Part shown: one piece after another, positions 1-7,599 of the stretch
How the letters are laid out: every line of letters starts with the position of its first letter
How positions within the stretch are numbered: position 1 is the first letter of the stretch
Assembly: GCA_004558205.1 (NCBI GenBank)
Contig: SFDM01000037.1
Span: 1 to 32,078 of the forward strand
Length of the DNA stretch: 32,078 nucleotides
Source of the DNA: Pyramidobacter piscolens
GTDB taxonomy: Bacteria; Synergistota; Synergistia; Synergistales; Dethiosulfovibrionaceae
Direction: 5' to 3'
Notes under the pieces: generated by a model
Seen by the model: the letters and a program-made list of their open reading frames with translations, nothing else
What the model was told of the DNA's origin: nothing
Databases searched by the model: none
Translations under genes and position numbers: made by a program

Positions 1-95
<95 letters not shown>

Positions 96-194
96 ATCCA
101 TTATTTTGAGTAAACACTAGCTGTATTCTTCCTCGCCATATTCACTTTTCAAGGTGCCTTGTCGCTGAACCGCTCTCGCGGCGCGACAAGGGGT

Positions 195-223
195 AATATA
201 CCACCCCTTCAAAAAAAACGCAA
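195..223 (-). promoter_or_regulatory. Probable rRNA operon promoter (-35/-10)
   Basis: On the minus strand there is TTGCGT (223-218), a 17-nt spacer containing a T-run, and TATATT (200-195). This predicts a start near 188 and a ~95-nt 16S leader. The leader begins with a hairpin (157-165 pairing with 183-191, GCGACAAGG arms). Further upstream a minus-strand GCTCTTTGACGAAAAG (348-333) resembles a boxA antitermination signal, but it lies upstream of this promoter, so a second distal promoter would be needed for it to be transcribed. Confidence 0.55.
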
Positions 224-350
224 CCCCCCAAAATGAAATTTCTTCAAAAAAATTTTCCAAGGTCTCCCGCTATGGGCATCACCCCTTGGAAACACCGCAA
301 AAGGCGCTCATGAGGGTTTTCATTCGTAACATCTTTTCGTCAAAGAGCTC

Positions 351-379
351 TTTCATAGGGAACGAGTTTACGTTAGAAT
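351..379 (+). promoter_or_regulatory. Candidate promoter of the penicillin-binding protein gene
   Basis: TTTCAT (351-356), 17-nt spacer and TAGAAT (374-379) precede the gene by about 40 nt. A strong ribosome binding site AGGAGG lies at 412-417, five bases before the ATG at 422. The -35 is weak. The region is shared with the divergent rRNA promoter. Confidence 0.4.
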
Positions 380-421
380 AGATGCGGTTTTTCACTTTTC
401 TCTTATTGTAAGGAGGATTCC

Positions 422-2785
422 ATGCGCAAGAAAAATGATTCAACGGTTGACTCGGAGGTTCCAGACTCCAGACCTCAGCCTCACGCCAAAAAGAAAAAAT
501 CCTTTGCCCGCCTGTTTTTCAGCGGACTGCTTCTGCTCCTTCTGATCGCCGCGGCCGCCATCTCCGTAGGGCTGGCATGGTTCATACAGGACATTTCCAA
601 GACGCTTCCCACCGACGAGGAAATCGTCAGCTACCAAGCCAACGAGGCCAGCATCGTCTACGACCGGAAAAACCGGGTGGTGGCCGAGCTGTATGTGGAG
701 AACCGCAAACCCATGAAGTTGGAGAACATCTCCAAATGGATGGTCATGTCCATCCTCGCGGCGGAAGACTCCGAGTTTTATTCCCACAAGGGCATCCGTC
801 CCATGGCCATCGTCAGGTCGCTGGTCTCCGGCGATGGGGGGCAGGGAGCCAGCACGATCACGCAGCAGCTCGCTAGAAACCTCTTCCTGTCCAGCGAAAA
901 AAGCATGACGCGCAAAGCCAAGGAGGCCATTATCTCCCTGCGCCTCGAGAAGCTCTACACAAAGGACAAGCTGATAGAGACCTACCTGAACGCCATCTAC
1001 TTCGGCCACGGCGCCTGGGGAATCGACGCCGCCGCGCACAGCTACTTCGAGAAGAGCGCCTCGGAGCTCACCCTCGGCGAGGCGTCCATCCTGGCCGGCC
1101 TGGTGGCGGCCCCCGAAAAGTATTCGCCGATCCGGAGCCCTGAGCGCGCCGCCGCGAGACAGAACTATGTTCTGAAGAGAATGGTTCACCTCGGCTGGGT
1201 GACACAGGAAGAAGCCGACGCCGCCGCGCGGGAAAAGCTCAAGTTCAACGAGCGCACCGCCGAAAACCAGCTGCAGTTCAACAAAGCGCCCTACTTCGTG
1301 AGCCACATCCTGTTCAAAGAGCTGATCCCCGCCTATGGCAGCGACCGCGTCTACAAGAGCGGCATGAGAATCGTCACCACGCTCGACCTGGACCTTCAGC
1401 GCGCCGCCGAGGAAGCCATGAAAAAACTGAAAAGCGAGGGCGGCCTCGTGGCGATCGACCCTGAAACGGGCGCTGTCCTGGCCCTGGTAGGCGGTAAGAA
1501 CTTCGACGGCACCAAATTTAACCGCGTCACTCAGGCCCTGCGCCAGACAGGATCGGCCTTCAAACCCGTCATCTACACCACGGCCCTGGAATCGGGCTAC
1601 CTCCCCATCGACCACATCATGGACCTTCCGATCACCATCGAGGTGCCCAACTCCGTGGATCCCATCTGGTCGCCCAACAACTTCTCGGGCAAGTTCGCCG
1701 GTGAGGAAACTCTCCTCGAGGCGCTGGCCCTGTCGCACAACACGCCTGTGGCGCGCCTGGCCTACCTGCTGGGTCCCAGCAACGTAGTGGACACGGGACG
1801 ACGCATGGGCATCACCTCGCCCCATCTGCTCCCTACGCTCTCCGTCGGGCTCGGCGTCGCCAGCGTGACGCCCCTGGAAATGTCGGTGGCCTACTCCGTA
1901 TTCGCCAATGGCGGCATGAAAGTCACGCCCTACTTCATCAACGAAATCCGCAGCAAGGAAGGCAGCCTCCTCGCCTCAACGCTGCCCTCCAAGACCGAGG
2001 CCGTCGCACCCGAAATAGCGCTGATGGCCCGGTCCATGCTGAAAGAAGTGGTCCGGGCCGGCACCGGGGCCCGGGCAAAAATCAGCGGCTACGAGGTCTA
2101 CGGCAAGACGGGCACCACCAACGGATTTACCGACGCATGGTTCGCCGGCGGCGTCCCGGGGCTCGTCACCGTAGTCTACGCCGGCAACGACGACTTAAAG
2201 CCTCTCGGCGAAAAGAACGCTACGGGTGCGAGCATCGCACTGCCCGTCTGGTCGGCCTTCGTGAAGGAAGCCGTGAAGATCCTCGATTCGCCCAAGACTT
2301 TTCCCGAGATCACGACCAACCTGGTAGAAATGCAGGTCTGCGTAAAGAGCGGCTACTTGGCCTCGCCGGAGTGCAAAAAAGTGACCACCATCCTGATGCC
2401 GCCCGACAGGATTCCCGCCACAGTCTGCCCCTTCGAGGGAGCCGCCGGAACCAGCGGCGACATCCAAAGCGACCCCAACGCCCCGCGGCTCCTGCTGCTG
2501 CCACAGGACCAGGCTGAGATGATCCAGTCGGGCGACATATCCGCCGACCAGACGCCCGGCGCGACGCCTTCGCCGGACGGGCTCCTTTCCGGCGACCTCG
2601 CCTCAAGGGACTCGGCACCCGGCGGCAGGGTCAACAGCCGCGACCTTCGGCCCGCGGCGCCCCCGTCAAAGGACGTTCCGCCCCCTTCCACAAACTGGAG
2701 GCAGAACATCAAAAAGGACGAACGCACCGTGGACGAGCGCTATGAGGCGCTCCTGAAGAAGTACAAAGTCAAGGCAGATCAATAG
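422..2785 (+). CDS. Class A penicillin-binding protein (PBP1A family)
   Basis: Bifunctional peptidoglycan synthase: glycan-strand polymerisation plus peptide cross-linking at the outer face of the inner membrane. The 787-aa protein has a Lys-rich cytoplasmic tail and one transmembrane anchor (residues ~30-55). The GT51 transglycosylase domain carries the catalytic Glu115 in AAEDSEFYSHKG and the GASTITQQLARN motif (142-153). The transpeptidase domain has all three penicillin-binding motifs: S378-x-x-K381, SHN at 438-440 and KTGT at 562-565. The C-terminal ~120 residues are a Pro/Ser/Asp-rich, low-complexity tail ending in a charged segment. The start is fixed by AGGAGG 5 nt upstream. Length and domain order fit PBP1A/PonA; I give no symbol because mrcA, ponA and pbpF are used interchangeably for this group. 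Confidence 0.95.
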   Translation: MRKKNDSTVDSEVPDSRPQPHAKKKKSFARLFFSGLLLLLLIAAAAISVGLAWFIQDISKTLPTDEEIVSYQANEASIVYDRKNRVVAELYVENRKPMKLENISKWMVMSILAAEDSEFYSHKGIRPMAIVRSLVSGDGGQGASTITQQLARNLFLSSEKSMTRKAKEAIISLRLEKLYTKDKLIETYLNAIYFGHGAWGIDAAAHSYFEKSASELTLGEASILAGLVAAPEKYSPIRSPERAAARQNYVLKRMVHLGWVTQEEADAAAREKLKFNERTAENQLQFNKAPYFVSHILFKELIPAYGSDRVYKSGMRIVTTLDLDLQRAAEEAMKKLKSEGGLVAIDPETGAVLALVGGKNFDGTKFNRVTQALRQTGSAFKPVIYTTALESGYLPIDHIMDLPITIEVPNSVDPIWSPNNFSGKFAGEETLLEALALSHNTPVARLAYLLGPSNVVDTGRRMGITSPHLLPTLSVGLGVASVTPLEMSVAYSVFANGGMKVTPYFINEIRSKEGSLLASTLPSKTEAVAPEIALMARSMLKEVVRAGTGARAKISGYEVYGKTGTTNGFTDAWFAGGVPGLVTVVYAGNDDLKPLGEKNATGASIALPVWSAFVKEAVKILDSPKTFPEITTNLVEMQVCVKSGYLASPECKKVTTILMPPDRIPATVCPFEGAAGTSGDIQSDPNAPRLLLLPQDQAEMIQSGDISADQTPGATPSPDGLLSGDLASRDSAPGGRVNSRDLRPAAPPSKDVPPPSTNWRQNIKKDERTVDERYEALLKKYKVKADQ

Positions 2786-2793
2786 AACACACA

Positions 2794-2842
2794 GATAGGG
2801 CAAGGGAGGCCTTCCGCTGAGGAAGGCCTCCCTTGCCCTATC
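2794..2842 (+). terminator. Perfect 22-bp hairpin after the PBP gene
   Basis: Positions 2794-2815 and 2821-2842 are exact reverse complements around a 5-nt loop (GCTGA), starting 8 bases after the stop codon. The position is right for a transcription terminator. However, no T-tract follows (TCGCGCCC), so it may act with Rho, as an mRNA 3' stabiliser, or for both strands. Confidence 0.6.
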
Positions 2843-2854
2843 GCGCCCTCAGCC

Positions 2855-2905
2855 CCAAAGATTTCAACGCTGAGGACGCACAAAAAGAAACGAAGGACCG
2901 CGAAG
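2855..2905 (+). repeat. Copy of an interspersed intergenic repeat (degenerate)
   Basis: The stretch AAAGATTTCAACGC, then GGACGCA, then further A-rich CGAAGGA units matches by eye the repeat seen at 15028-15104, inverted at 15188-15283, and at 31108-31153. The shared core is AAAGATTT-N-AACGC-GAAGG followed by GCAAAGG-like units. All copies lie just downstream of genes. Confidence 0.45.
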
Positions 2906-2925
2906 TAATACTCTTTTGCAGTTAA

Positions 2926-3072
2926 ACGGCTTACTTGGAGTCCGGGGCCGCCCTGAGGGACATCCAGTCGCTCAGGACTATCTCGGCCTATTCGGCCTAC
3001 CTATACTCGCTTGATGGATACCCCTCGGGCCGTCCACTCCGTGCTCATTTTGCATTTTTTATCGCAAAGTAG
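2926..3072 (+). pseudogene. Possible decayed tyrosine recombinase (integrase) C-terminus
   Basis: In the frame between the stop at 2923 and the TAG at 3070, the translation includes LESGAALRDIQSL, then RTIS, then SAYLYS. Phage-type integrases end with a stretch like LESGADLRxIQELLGHxxIxTTxIYTH, so this reads as that segment with the LGH triplet and parts of the Tyr motif lost. There is no start codon or upstream domain, so it can only be a relic. It lies directly before a cassette of the kind often carried on integrative elements. The resemblance is by eye, is short, and could be chance. Confidence 0.35.
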
Positions 3073-3129
3073 CATAAGGCCTGCGAATTAGAAAAAACGA
3101 CCAGGACGGACCTATGCGTACTTCTCCGA

Positions 3130-3158
3130 TTGACAAAAGTCCGAATTCGTACTAACAT
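3130..3158 (+). promoter_or_regulatory. Strong promoter with internal palindrome (MarR operator candidate)
   Basis: TTGACA (3130-3135), a 17-nt spacer and TAACAT (3153-3158) form a near-consensus sigma-70 promoter ~40 nt before the MarR-type gene. The spacer holds AGTCCGAATTCGTACT (3138-3153). This is a 16-bp palindrome apart from one mismatched base pair flanking its CGAATTCG core, and it ends on the first base of the -10. This is the size and placement expected for a MarR-family autorepressor site. The palindrome is seen directly; its function is inferred. Confidence 0.6.
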
Positions 3159-3198
3159 CTCAAAACGTGAATTTCCATTCGAGAAGGGAGGCACAGCG

Positions 3199-3660
3199 AT
3201 GAACCTTATAAGACGATACGTCAGGCGGCTGATGATCACCGTTTTCGCAATCGATGGCGTGGAATATGTGAACGATAAAAAGAGCGCCATCAAGGAATCG
3301 GAGCTTTGCCTGATGTACGCGCTGGACGACGACAGGCCCCATTCGCAAAAACAGATTGCCGGAGAATGGCTGATCCCCAAGACGACTCTGAACACCATCG
3401 TGAAGCAATGGGAGCGGGAGGGACTGCTGACGTTGGCGGAGATTCCCGGCAAACGCCGCGAAATGCAGATATGCTTGACCGAGACCGGCAAAGAACGCGC
3501 CAGGGCTTCGTTAGCTTACATATATGAAGCTGAAGAGAAGGCCATGGCGAAAACCCTCGAGCGCTATCCCCCTTCATTCATAGAAGCTATGGAATATTTC
3601 AGCACCGCCTTGCAGGAAGCTTTTGAAAACCAGGAGCCACGGGAGAAAGGGAACACATGA
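3199..3660 (+). CDS. MarR family winged-helix transcriptional regulator
   Basis: A 153-aa protein with the MarR layout: N-terminal helices, then a winged helix (KQIAGEWLIPKTTLNTIVKQWEREGLL as helix-turn-helix, then the wing LAEIPGKRREMQICLTETGKE), then a C-terminal dimerisation helix. MarR proteins are usually repressors released by small ligands and often control neighbouring exporters. The start at 3199 is chosen because GGGAGG lies 5-8 nt upstream; the longer frame to 3130 would begin inside the -35 box. The stop overlaps the next start (ATGA at 3657-3660), so it is first in an operon with the KTR protein and two ABC half-transporters. Base composition is visibly less GC-rich than the housekeeping genes. 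It probably represses its own operon. Confidence 0.88.
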   Translation: MNLIRRYVRRLMITVFAIDGVEYVNDKKSAIKESELCLMYALDDDRPHSQKQIAGEWLIPKTTLNTIVKQWEREGLLTLAEIPGKRREMQICLTETGKERARASLAYIYEAEEKAMAKTLERYPPSFIEAMEYFSTALQEAFENQEPREKGNT

Positions 3661-3872
3661 AAAATTTAGAATCAGGCACTTCTGCGGCGGAAGCGGAATG
3701 GATTCACTGCCCCCTCTGCGGAGGCAAGACCCGCTGCCGCATAAGAAAAGATACCCTCTTGACCAACTTCCCCCTGTTCTGTCCCAAGTGCAGGCAGGAA
3801 ACGCTCATCAACGTGAAACACCTGAACATTTCCGTTATCGAAGAGCCCGACGCAAAGACGCAGAGCCGATAA
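3657..3872 (+). CDS. Cysteine-rich KTR domain protein
   Basis: A 71-aa protein with two CxxC knuckles (HCPLCGGKTR and FCPKCRQET) and the family hallmark KTR after the first knuckle. It ends in the highly conserved EPDAKTQSR. It matches what I know of the Cys_rich_KTR family (Pfam PF14205), small putative zinc-ribbon proteins common in Firmicutes and their mobile elements; the function is unknown. The start overlaps the MarR stop by ATGA, so translation is coupled. The last codons and the TAA lie inside a large hairpin (3858-3910), so the tail may be conserved partly at RNA level. A zinc-binding accessory or regulatory role to the exporter is only a guess. Confidence 0.85.
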   Translation: MKNLESGTSAAEAEWIHCPLCGGKTRCRIRKDTLLTNFPLFCPKCRQETLINVKHLNISVIEEPDAKTQSR

Positions 3873-3910
3873 CCCGCAGAAAACATTCTGCGAGGTTATC
3901 GGCTCTGCGT
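3858..3910 (+). promoter_or_regulatory. Large RNA hairpin spanning the KTR stop codon
   Basis: A 17-bp stem (3858-3874 with 3894-3910) is extended by an inner 6-bp stem CGCAGA/TCTGCG (3875-3880 with 3887-3892), separated by one bulged A and closed by a 6-nt loop. The 5' arm contains the codons for the conserved C-terminal TQSR and the stop codon. Only a weak TTG follows, so a full terminator is doubtful. An attenuator, an RNase processing site or an mRNA stabiliser between the KTR gene and the ABC genes is more likely. Confidence 0.65.
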
Positions 3911-3942
3911 TTGCCTGAACGGCCAGAAAGGAAGGACTTTCC

Positions 3943-5667
3943 ATGCCAGCCATACTCCTATTTTTGAAACCCTATAAAAGCCTCTGCGTTTTTACACTGT
4001 GCGCCGCGGTGCTCGACGTAGCGGGGACGCTCTACATTCCCGCCCTGACGGCCGATATGATCAATACAGGCGTTGGAAACGGCGATATGGACGCCATCCT
4101 GCGCAAGGGCGCCGCCATGCTTTTGATGACCCTGCTCTCCGGAGCCGGCGCCCTTACCGGCAGTTTTCTCTGCGCCCGCCTCTCCGCGAGAATCGGGCGC
4201 GACATGCGAAATGCCCTTTACAAGGCGTCGCTGACCTTTTCCTCCCGCGATTTTGAACAGTTCGGTGCCGCATCCATGGTCACCCGCACCTTGAACGACG
4301 TGGCCGTGGTGCAGCAGGCCTTTCTGTGGAGCGTCCAGATAGTGGCCCCTGTGCCAATCATATGCCTGATGGGGGCCGCCATGGCTTTTTCCATCGACTG
4401 GCAGATGGGGCTGCTGCTCGTCGGCATCGTCGCCGTCGTGATGGGCTCCGCTGTTCTCATCACCTGCAGGGCCTCGTCTATTTTCGAAAAACTGCAGGGC
4501 GCTCTCGATAAAATCAACGCGGTGCTTCAGGAGGACATCGCAGGTGTGCGGGTCATTCGCGCGTTCAACAAGGAGGCGCGGGAGGAAAAGCGCATGAAGC
4601 TCTCCTTTGAAGATTACGCCAGGTCGGCCATAGAGGCAAACTCCCTATTTTTCGGATTGGAAAGCCTGGCGGTGTTTTTCCTGAACGTCAGCGTCACGGC
4701 CATCCTGTGGCTGGGCGGCAATCGAATCGGCGCCGGGCACATGAAAATAGGCGATATCGCCGCCTTGACGGAATACTCTGTGCTGATTCTATTTTATGTG
4801 ATCATGGCGCAGATGGTGATTATCCTTCTGCCAAGAGCCCGCGTCTGCATGCGGCGGATCAGCGCCGTCCTCTTGCACAGGCCTGAAATCGAGGATGGAA
4901 CTGCGGCGGGCGAAAATGTCAGGTCAGCCGAGGTATGCCGCTTTCACAACGCAGCTTTTCAATTTGCCGACGCCGCCACTCTGCAGGGCCTGAACTTCAG
5001 CCTCCTTCGCGGTCAGACGGCAGCGATCGTCGGCAGCACTGGCAGCGGAAAGTCCACAATAGCAAAGCTGCTGCTGCGCTTCCATGACGTCACAGCCGGC
5101 TCCGTCACGTTTGGCGGCGTGGACATACGCGCTCTCCCGCAGAAGGAACTTCGCAGACGCATTTCCTATGTGCCTCAAAAAGCATGGCTGTTTTCCGGCA
5201 CCATCGCCGACAACCTGCGCTGCGGCAATGAGAACGCCAGCGAGGAAGAGATGCGCCGCGCCCTCGCCACGGCGCAGGCAGATTTTGCGAACAACCAGCC
5301 GCAAGGCCTCATGTCCGCCGTGGCCCAAGGCGGCGTCAATTTTTCGGGAGGGCAGAAACAACGCCTTTCCATCGCGCGGGCGCTGATAAAAAAAGCCGAT
5401 CTCTATATTTTCGACGACAGTTTTTCCGCCCTGGATTTCAAAACCGACGCGGCGCTGCGCCATTCGCTGGCGTCGGAACTCAGGGACAGCGCCGTGCTGA
5501 TCATCGCGCAGCGCATCAACACGATTCTCAAGGCCGATCAGATTATTGTCCTGGAGGATGGGAAAATCTGCGGCGTGGGCAGGCACGAGGATCTGCTCGA
5601 AAGGTGCGAGGTCTACAGGGAAATCGCCCAATCCCAGACAAAGGGAACGAATATCAATGGAAAATAA
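3943..5667 (+). CDS. ABC exporter half-transporter, degenerate-site subunit
   Basis: A 574-aa fused permease-ATPase: six-helix type IV exporter membrane domain (~1-310), then a nucleotide-binding domain with Walker A GSTGSGKST (364-372) and signature FSGGQ (467-471). The residue after the Walker B Asp491 is Asp492 rather than the catalytic Glu, and the switch His is Gln (IIAQRINTI). These changes are typical of the inactive-site half of heterodimeric exporters such as TM287/288 and BmrCD. RBS AAAGGAAGGA precedes the ATG. The frame overlaps the next ABC gene by 11 nt, so the two are co-translated and should form one heterodimer. The substrate is unknown; a drug or peptide efflux role fits the MarR neighbour. 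Confidence 0.93.
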   Translation: MPAILLFLKPYKSLCVFTLCAAVLDVAGTLYIPALTADMINTGVGNGDMDAILRKGAAMLLMTLLSGAGALTGSFLCARLSARIGRDMRNALYKASLTFSSRDFEQFGAASMVTRTLNDVAVVQQAFLWSVQIVAPVPIICLMGAAMAFSIDWQMGLLLVGIVAVVMGSAVLITCRASSIFEKLQGALDKINAVLQEDIAGVRVIRAFNKEAREEKRMKLSFEDYARSAIEANSLFFGLESLAVFFLNVSVTAILWLGGNRIGAGHMKIGDIAALTEYSVLILFYVIMAQMVIILLPRARVCMRRISAVLLHRPEIEDGTAAGENVRSAEVCRFHNAAFQFADAATLQGLNFSLLRGQTAAIVGSTGSGKSTIAKLLLRFHDVTAGSVTFGGVDIRALPQKELRRRISYVPQKAWLFSGTIADNLRCGNENASEEEMRRALATAQADFANNQPQGLMSAVAQGGVNFSGGQKQRLSIARALIKKADLYIFDDSFSALDFKTDAALRHSLASELRDSAVLIIAQRINTILKADQIIVLEDGKICGVGRHEDLLERCEVYREIAQSQTKGTNINGK

Positions 5668-7498
5668 TCGTGAAGATCTCTTTGAAAACGGCCGGGACAC
5701 GATGTTCGACGACGGCCTAGCGGCGGATAAACCCGGCCACGCTTGGCAGACCGCCGCTCGCCTATGCCGCAGAACGGAAAAACAACGGGGGCGCCTGGCA
5801 GCCATACTGATTTCTGTCGCGTTCTACACAGCTTTCTCTCTCGCCGCGCCTTACTACAGCGCCGGTATCGTCAACCTTCTCTGGGAAAGCGTCAAAGCTG
5901 CCGACACTTTGGGCAACGCGTTCAGCGTGACATGGCGGCAGGGAGGGCAGCAGATATTTATCCTGCTGCTGTTCTATCTCGCCGCCTGGTCTTTTTACAC
6001 GCTGCAATCCTATCTGATGCTCAGTTTTGCAGAAGAACTGAGTCTGGGGTTCCGCGTGGAGTTAAGCGAAAAACTCAACCGCCTGCCCCTGTCCTACTAC
6101 GATAAACACAGGACCGGTACGGTGCTGAGCCACTTTACAAATGACCTGGATAAAATGTCGGAGGCGTTGCAGACGGGGCTGCTGAAGTTCGCCGCCTCAG
6201 TCTGCCTGATTTTGGGTTCTATAGTAATGATGCTCCGCTTCAACGTCTGGCTGACCTTGATCTTTGCCGCCGCCATGTCCTTTTCCATGTTCGTGACAAA
6301 CTATTTTTCCAGAAAGGTTCTGAAATTTGCCGGCGAGCGCCAGCGGGCCCTAGGCAATGTGACCGGCCTTGTGGAAGAATATTACAGCGGGCGGGCCGTC
6401 ATTAAAGCCTTTAATCAAGAGGACCGCAGCGCCCGGAGGATCGGGGAGGCGAACGAAGAAGCGGCGCGGCAAACAGAAAAGACCGACTTCATGATGAGCG
6501 CCGTCAACCCGGCAATCCGCATGGTAAACCGTTTGGGACAGGCCTGCGTCGCCCTCTGCGCAGGGAAGTTGCTCATCGAAGGGACCCTCTCGGTCGGCAC
6601 TTTCCAAGCTTTTTTTCAATACGTCAACCAGTCGGCGGAACCGCTCACCGAGGCGTCCTACGTCATCAACTCCATGCAGTCGGCGCTTGCCTCCGCCGAA
6701 CGTATCTACGCTCTTCTCGACGAGCCGGACATGCCGGCGGACCCGCTCCAACCGAAGGAAATCAAGGACGCCCGTGGCCTTATAGAGTTCCGAAACGTGC
6801 GCTTCGGGTATGGATCTGGCCCTGCGCTGATGAAAGATATCAGCTTCACCGCCAGCCCCGGTCAAAAGATCGCCGTCGTCGGAGCGACGGGCGCCGGAAA
6901 GACCACTCTGATCAATCTGTTAATGCGTTTTTACGACGTCAGCGGCGGAAAGATCCTTCTCGACGGAATCGACACCGCTTCCATGACGCGAAAAAGCCTG
7001 CGGTCCAACTTCGGCATGGTTTTACAGGACACGTGGCTCTTCAGCGGCAGCATCGCGGAAAACATAGCCTATGGGAAGCCCGACGCGGCCATGAGTGAGA
7101 TCTTCGCCGCGGCGAAGGCCGCTCGAGTGGATTTTTTCGTGCGCACCATGCCACAGGGCTATGATACGCAGCTCGGCAACGATAAAGAAAACCTCTCGGC
7201 GGGGCAGCGGCAGCTTTTGACCATCGCCCGCGTGCTTTTGCGCGATCCGGCAGTGCTGATCCTCGATGAAGCCACCTCAAGCGTGGATACCCGCACGGAA
7301 ATGGAAATTGACAGGGCCATGAAATCCCTAATGAAAAACCGCACCAGCTTCGTCATCGCCCATCGGCTCTCCACCATCGCGGACGCTGACTTGATCTTGG
7401 TCATGCATAATGGCAACATCATTGAACAGGGCGCCCACCAGGAACTGCTGCGGGCGGGCGGCGCCTATGCCGAGCTCTACAACAGCCAATTTGCTTAA
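5657..7498 (+). CDS. ABC exporter half-transporter, catalytic-site subunit
   Basis: A 613-aa fused permease-ATPase with membrane domain ~45-345. Its ATPase domain has Walker A GATGAGKTT (409-417), signature LSAGQ (513-517), Walker B with catalytic Glu538 (LILDEATSSVD) and switch His569 (IAHRLSTI). It is the canonical partner of the degenerate half encoded immediately upstream. The start at 5657 is taken because AAAGGGA lies ~10 nt upstream and the protein then begins MENNREDL. The open frame extends to 5546, but that extension overlaps the previous gene heavily and has no RBS. It ends the cassette, followed by a shared terminator. Confidence 0.94.
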   Translation: MENNREDLFENGRDTMFDDGLAADKPGHAWQTAARLCRRTEKQRGRLAAILISVAFYTAFSLAAPYYSAGIVNLLWESVKAADTLGNAFSVTWRQGGQQIFILLLFYLAAWSFYTLQSYLMLSFAEELSLGFRVELSEKLNRLPLSYYDKHRTGTVLSHFTNDLDKMSEALQTGLLKFAASVCLILGSIVMMLRFNVWLTLIFAAAMSFSMFVTNYFSRKVLKFAGERQRALGNVTGLVEEYYSGRAVIKAFNQEDRSARRIGEANEEAARQTEKTDFMMSAVNPAIRMVNRLGQACVALCAGKLLIEGTLSVGTFQAFFQYVNQSAEPLTEASYVINSMQSALASAERIYALLDEPDMPADPLQPKEIKDARGLIEFRNVRFGYGSGPALMKDISFTASPGQKIAVVGATGAGKTTLINLLMRFYDVSGGKILLDGIDTASMTRKSLRSNFGMVLQDTWLFSGSIAENIAYGKPDAAMSEIFAAAKAARVDFFVRTMPQGYDTQLGNDKENLSAGQRQLLTIARVLLRDPAVLILDEATSSVDTRTEMEIDRAMKSLMKNRTSFVIAHRLSTIADADLILVMHNGNIIEQGAHQELLRAGGAYAELYNSQFA

Positions 7499-7530
7499 CA
7501 GGTTCCCATGAACGAACCGCTTAAAACGCC

Positions 7531-7562
7531 AAAGGCCGCCGCGGTTTTCCGCGGCGGCCTTT
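7531..7562. terminator. Bidirectional terminator between ABC cassette and groEL
   Basis: AAAGGCCGCCGCGG (7531-7544), a TTTT loop, and CCGCGGCGGCCTTT (7549-7562): a perfect 14-bp stem between convergent genes, with A residues at one end and T residues at the other. It can terminate both directions. Confidence 0.85.
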
Positions 7563-7599
7563 AGCCTGGTACGAAGGATTTATTTGTAAAGAACGGAAC

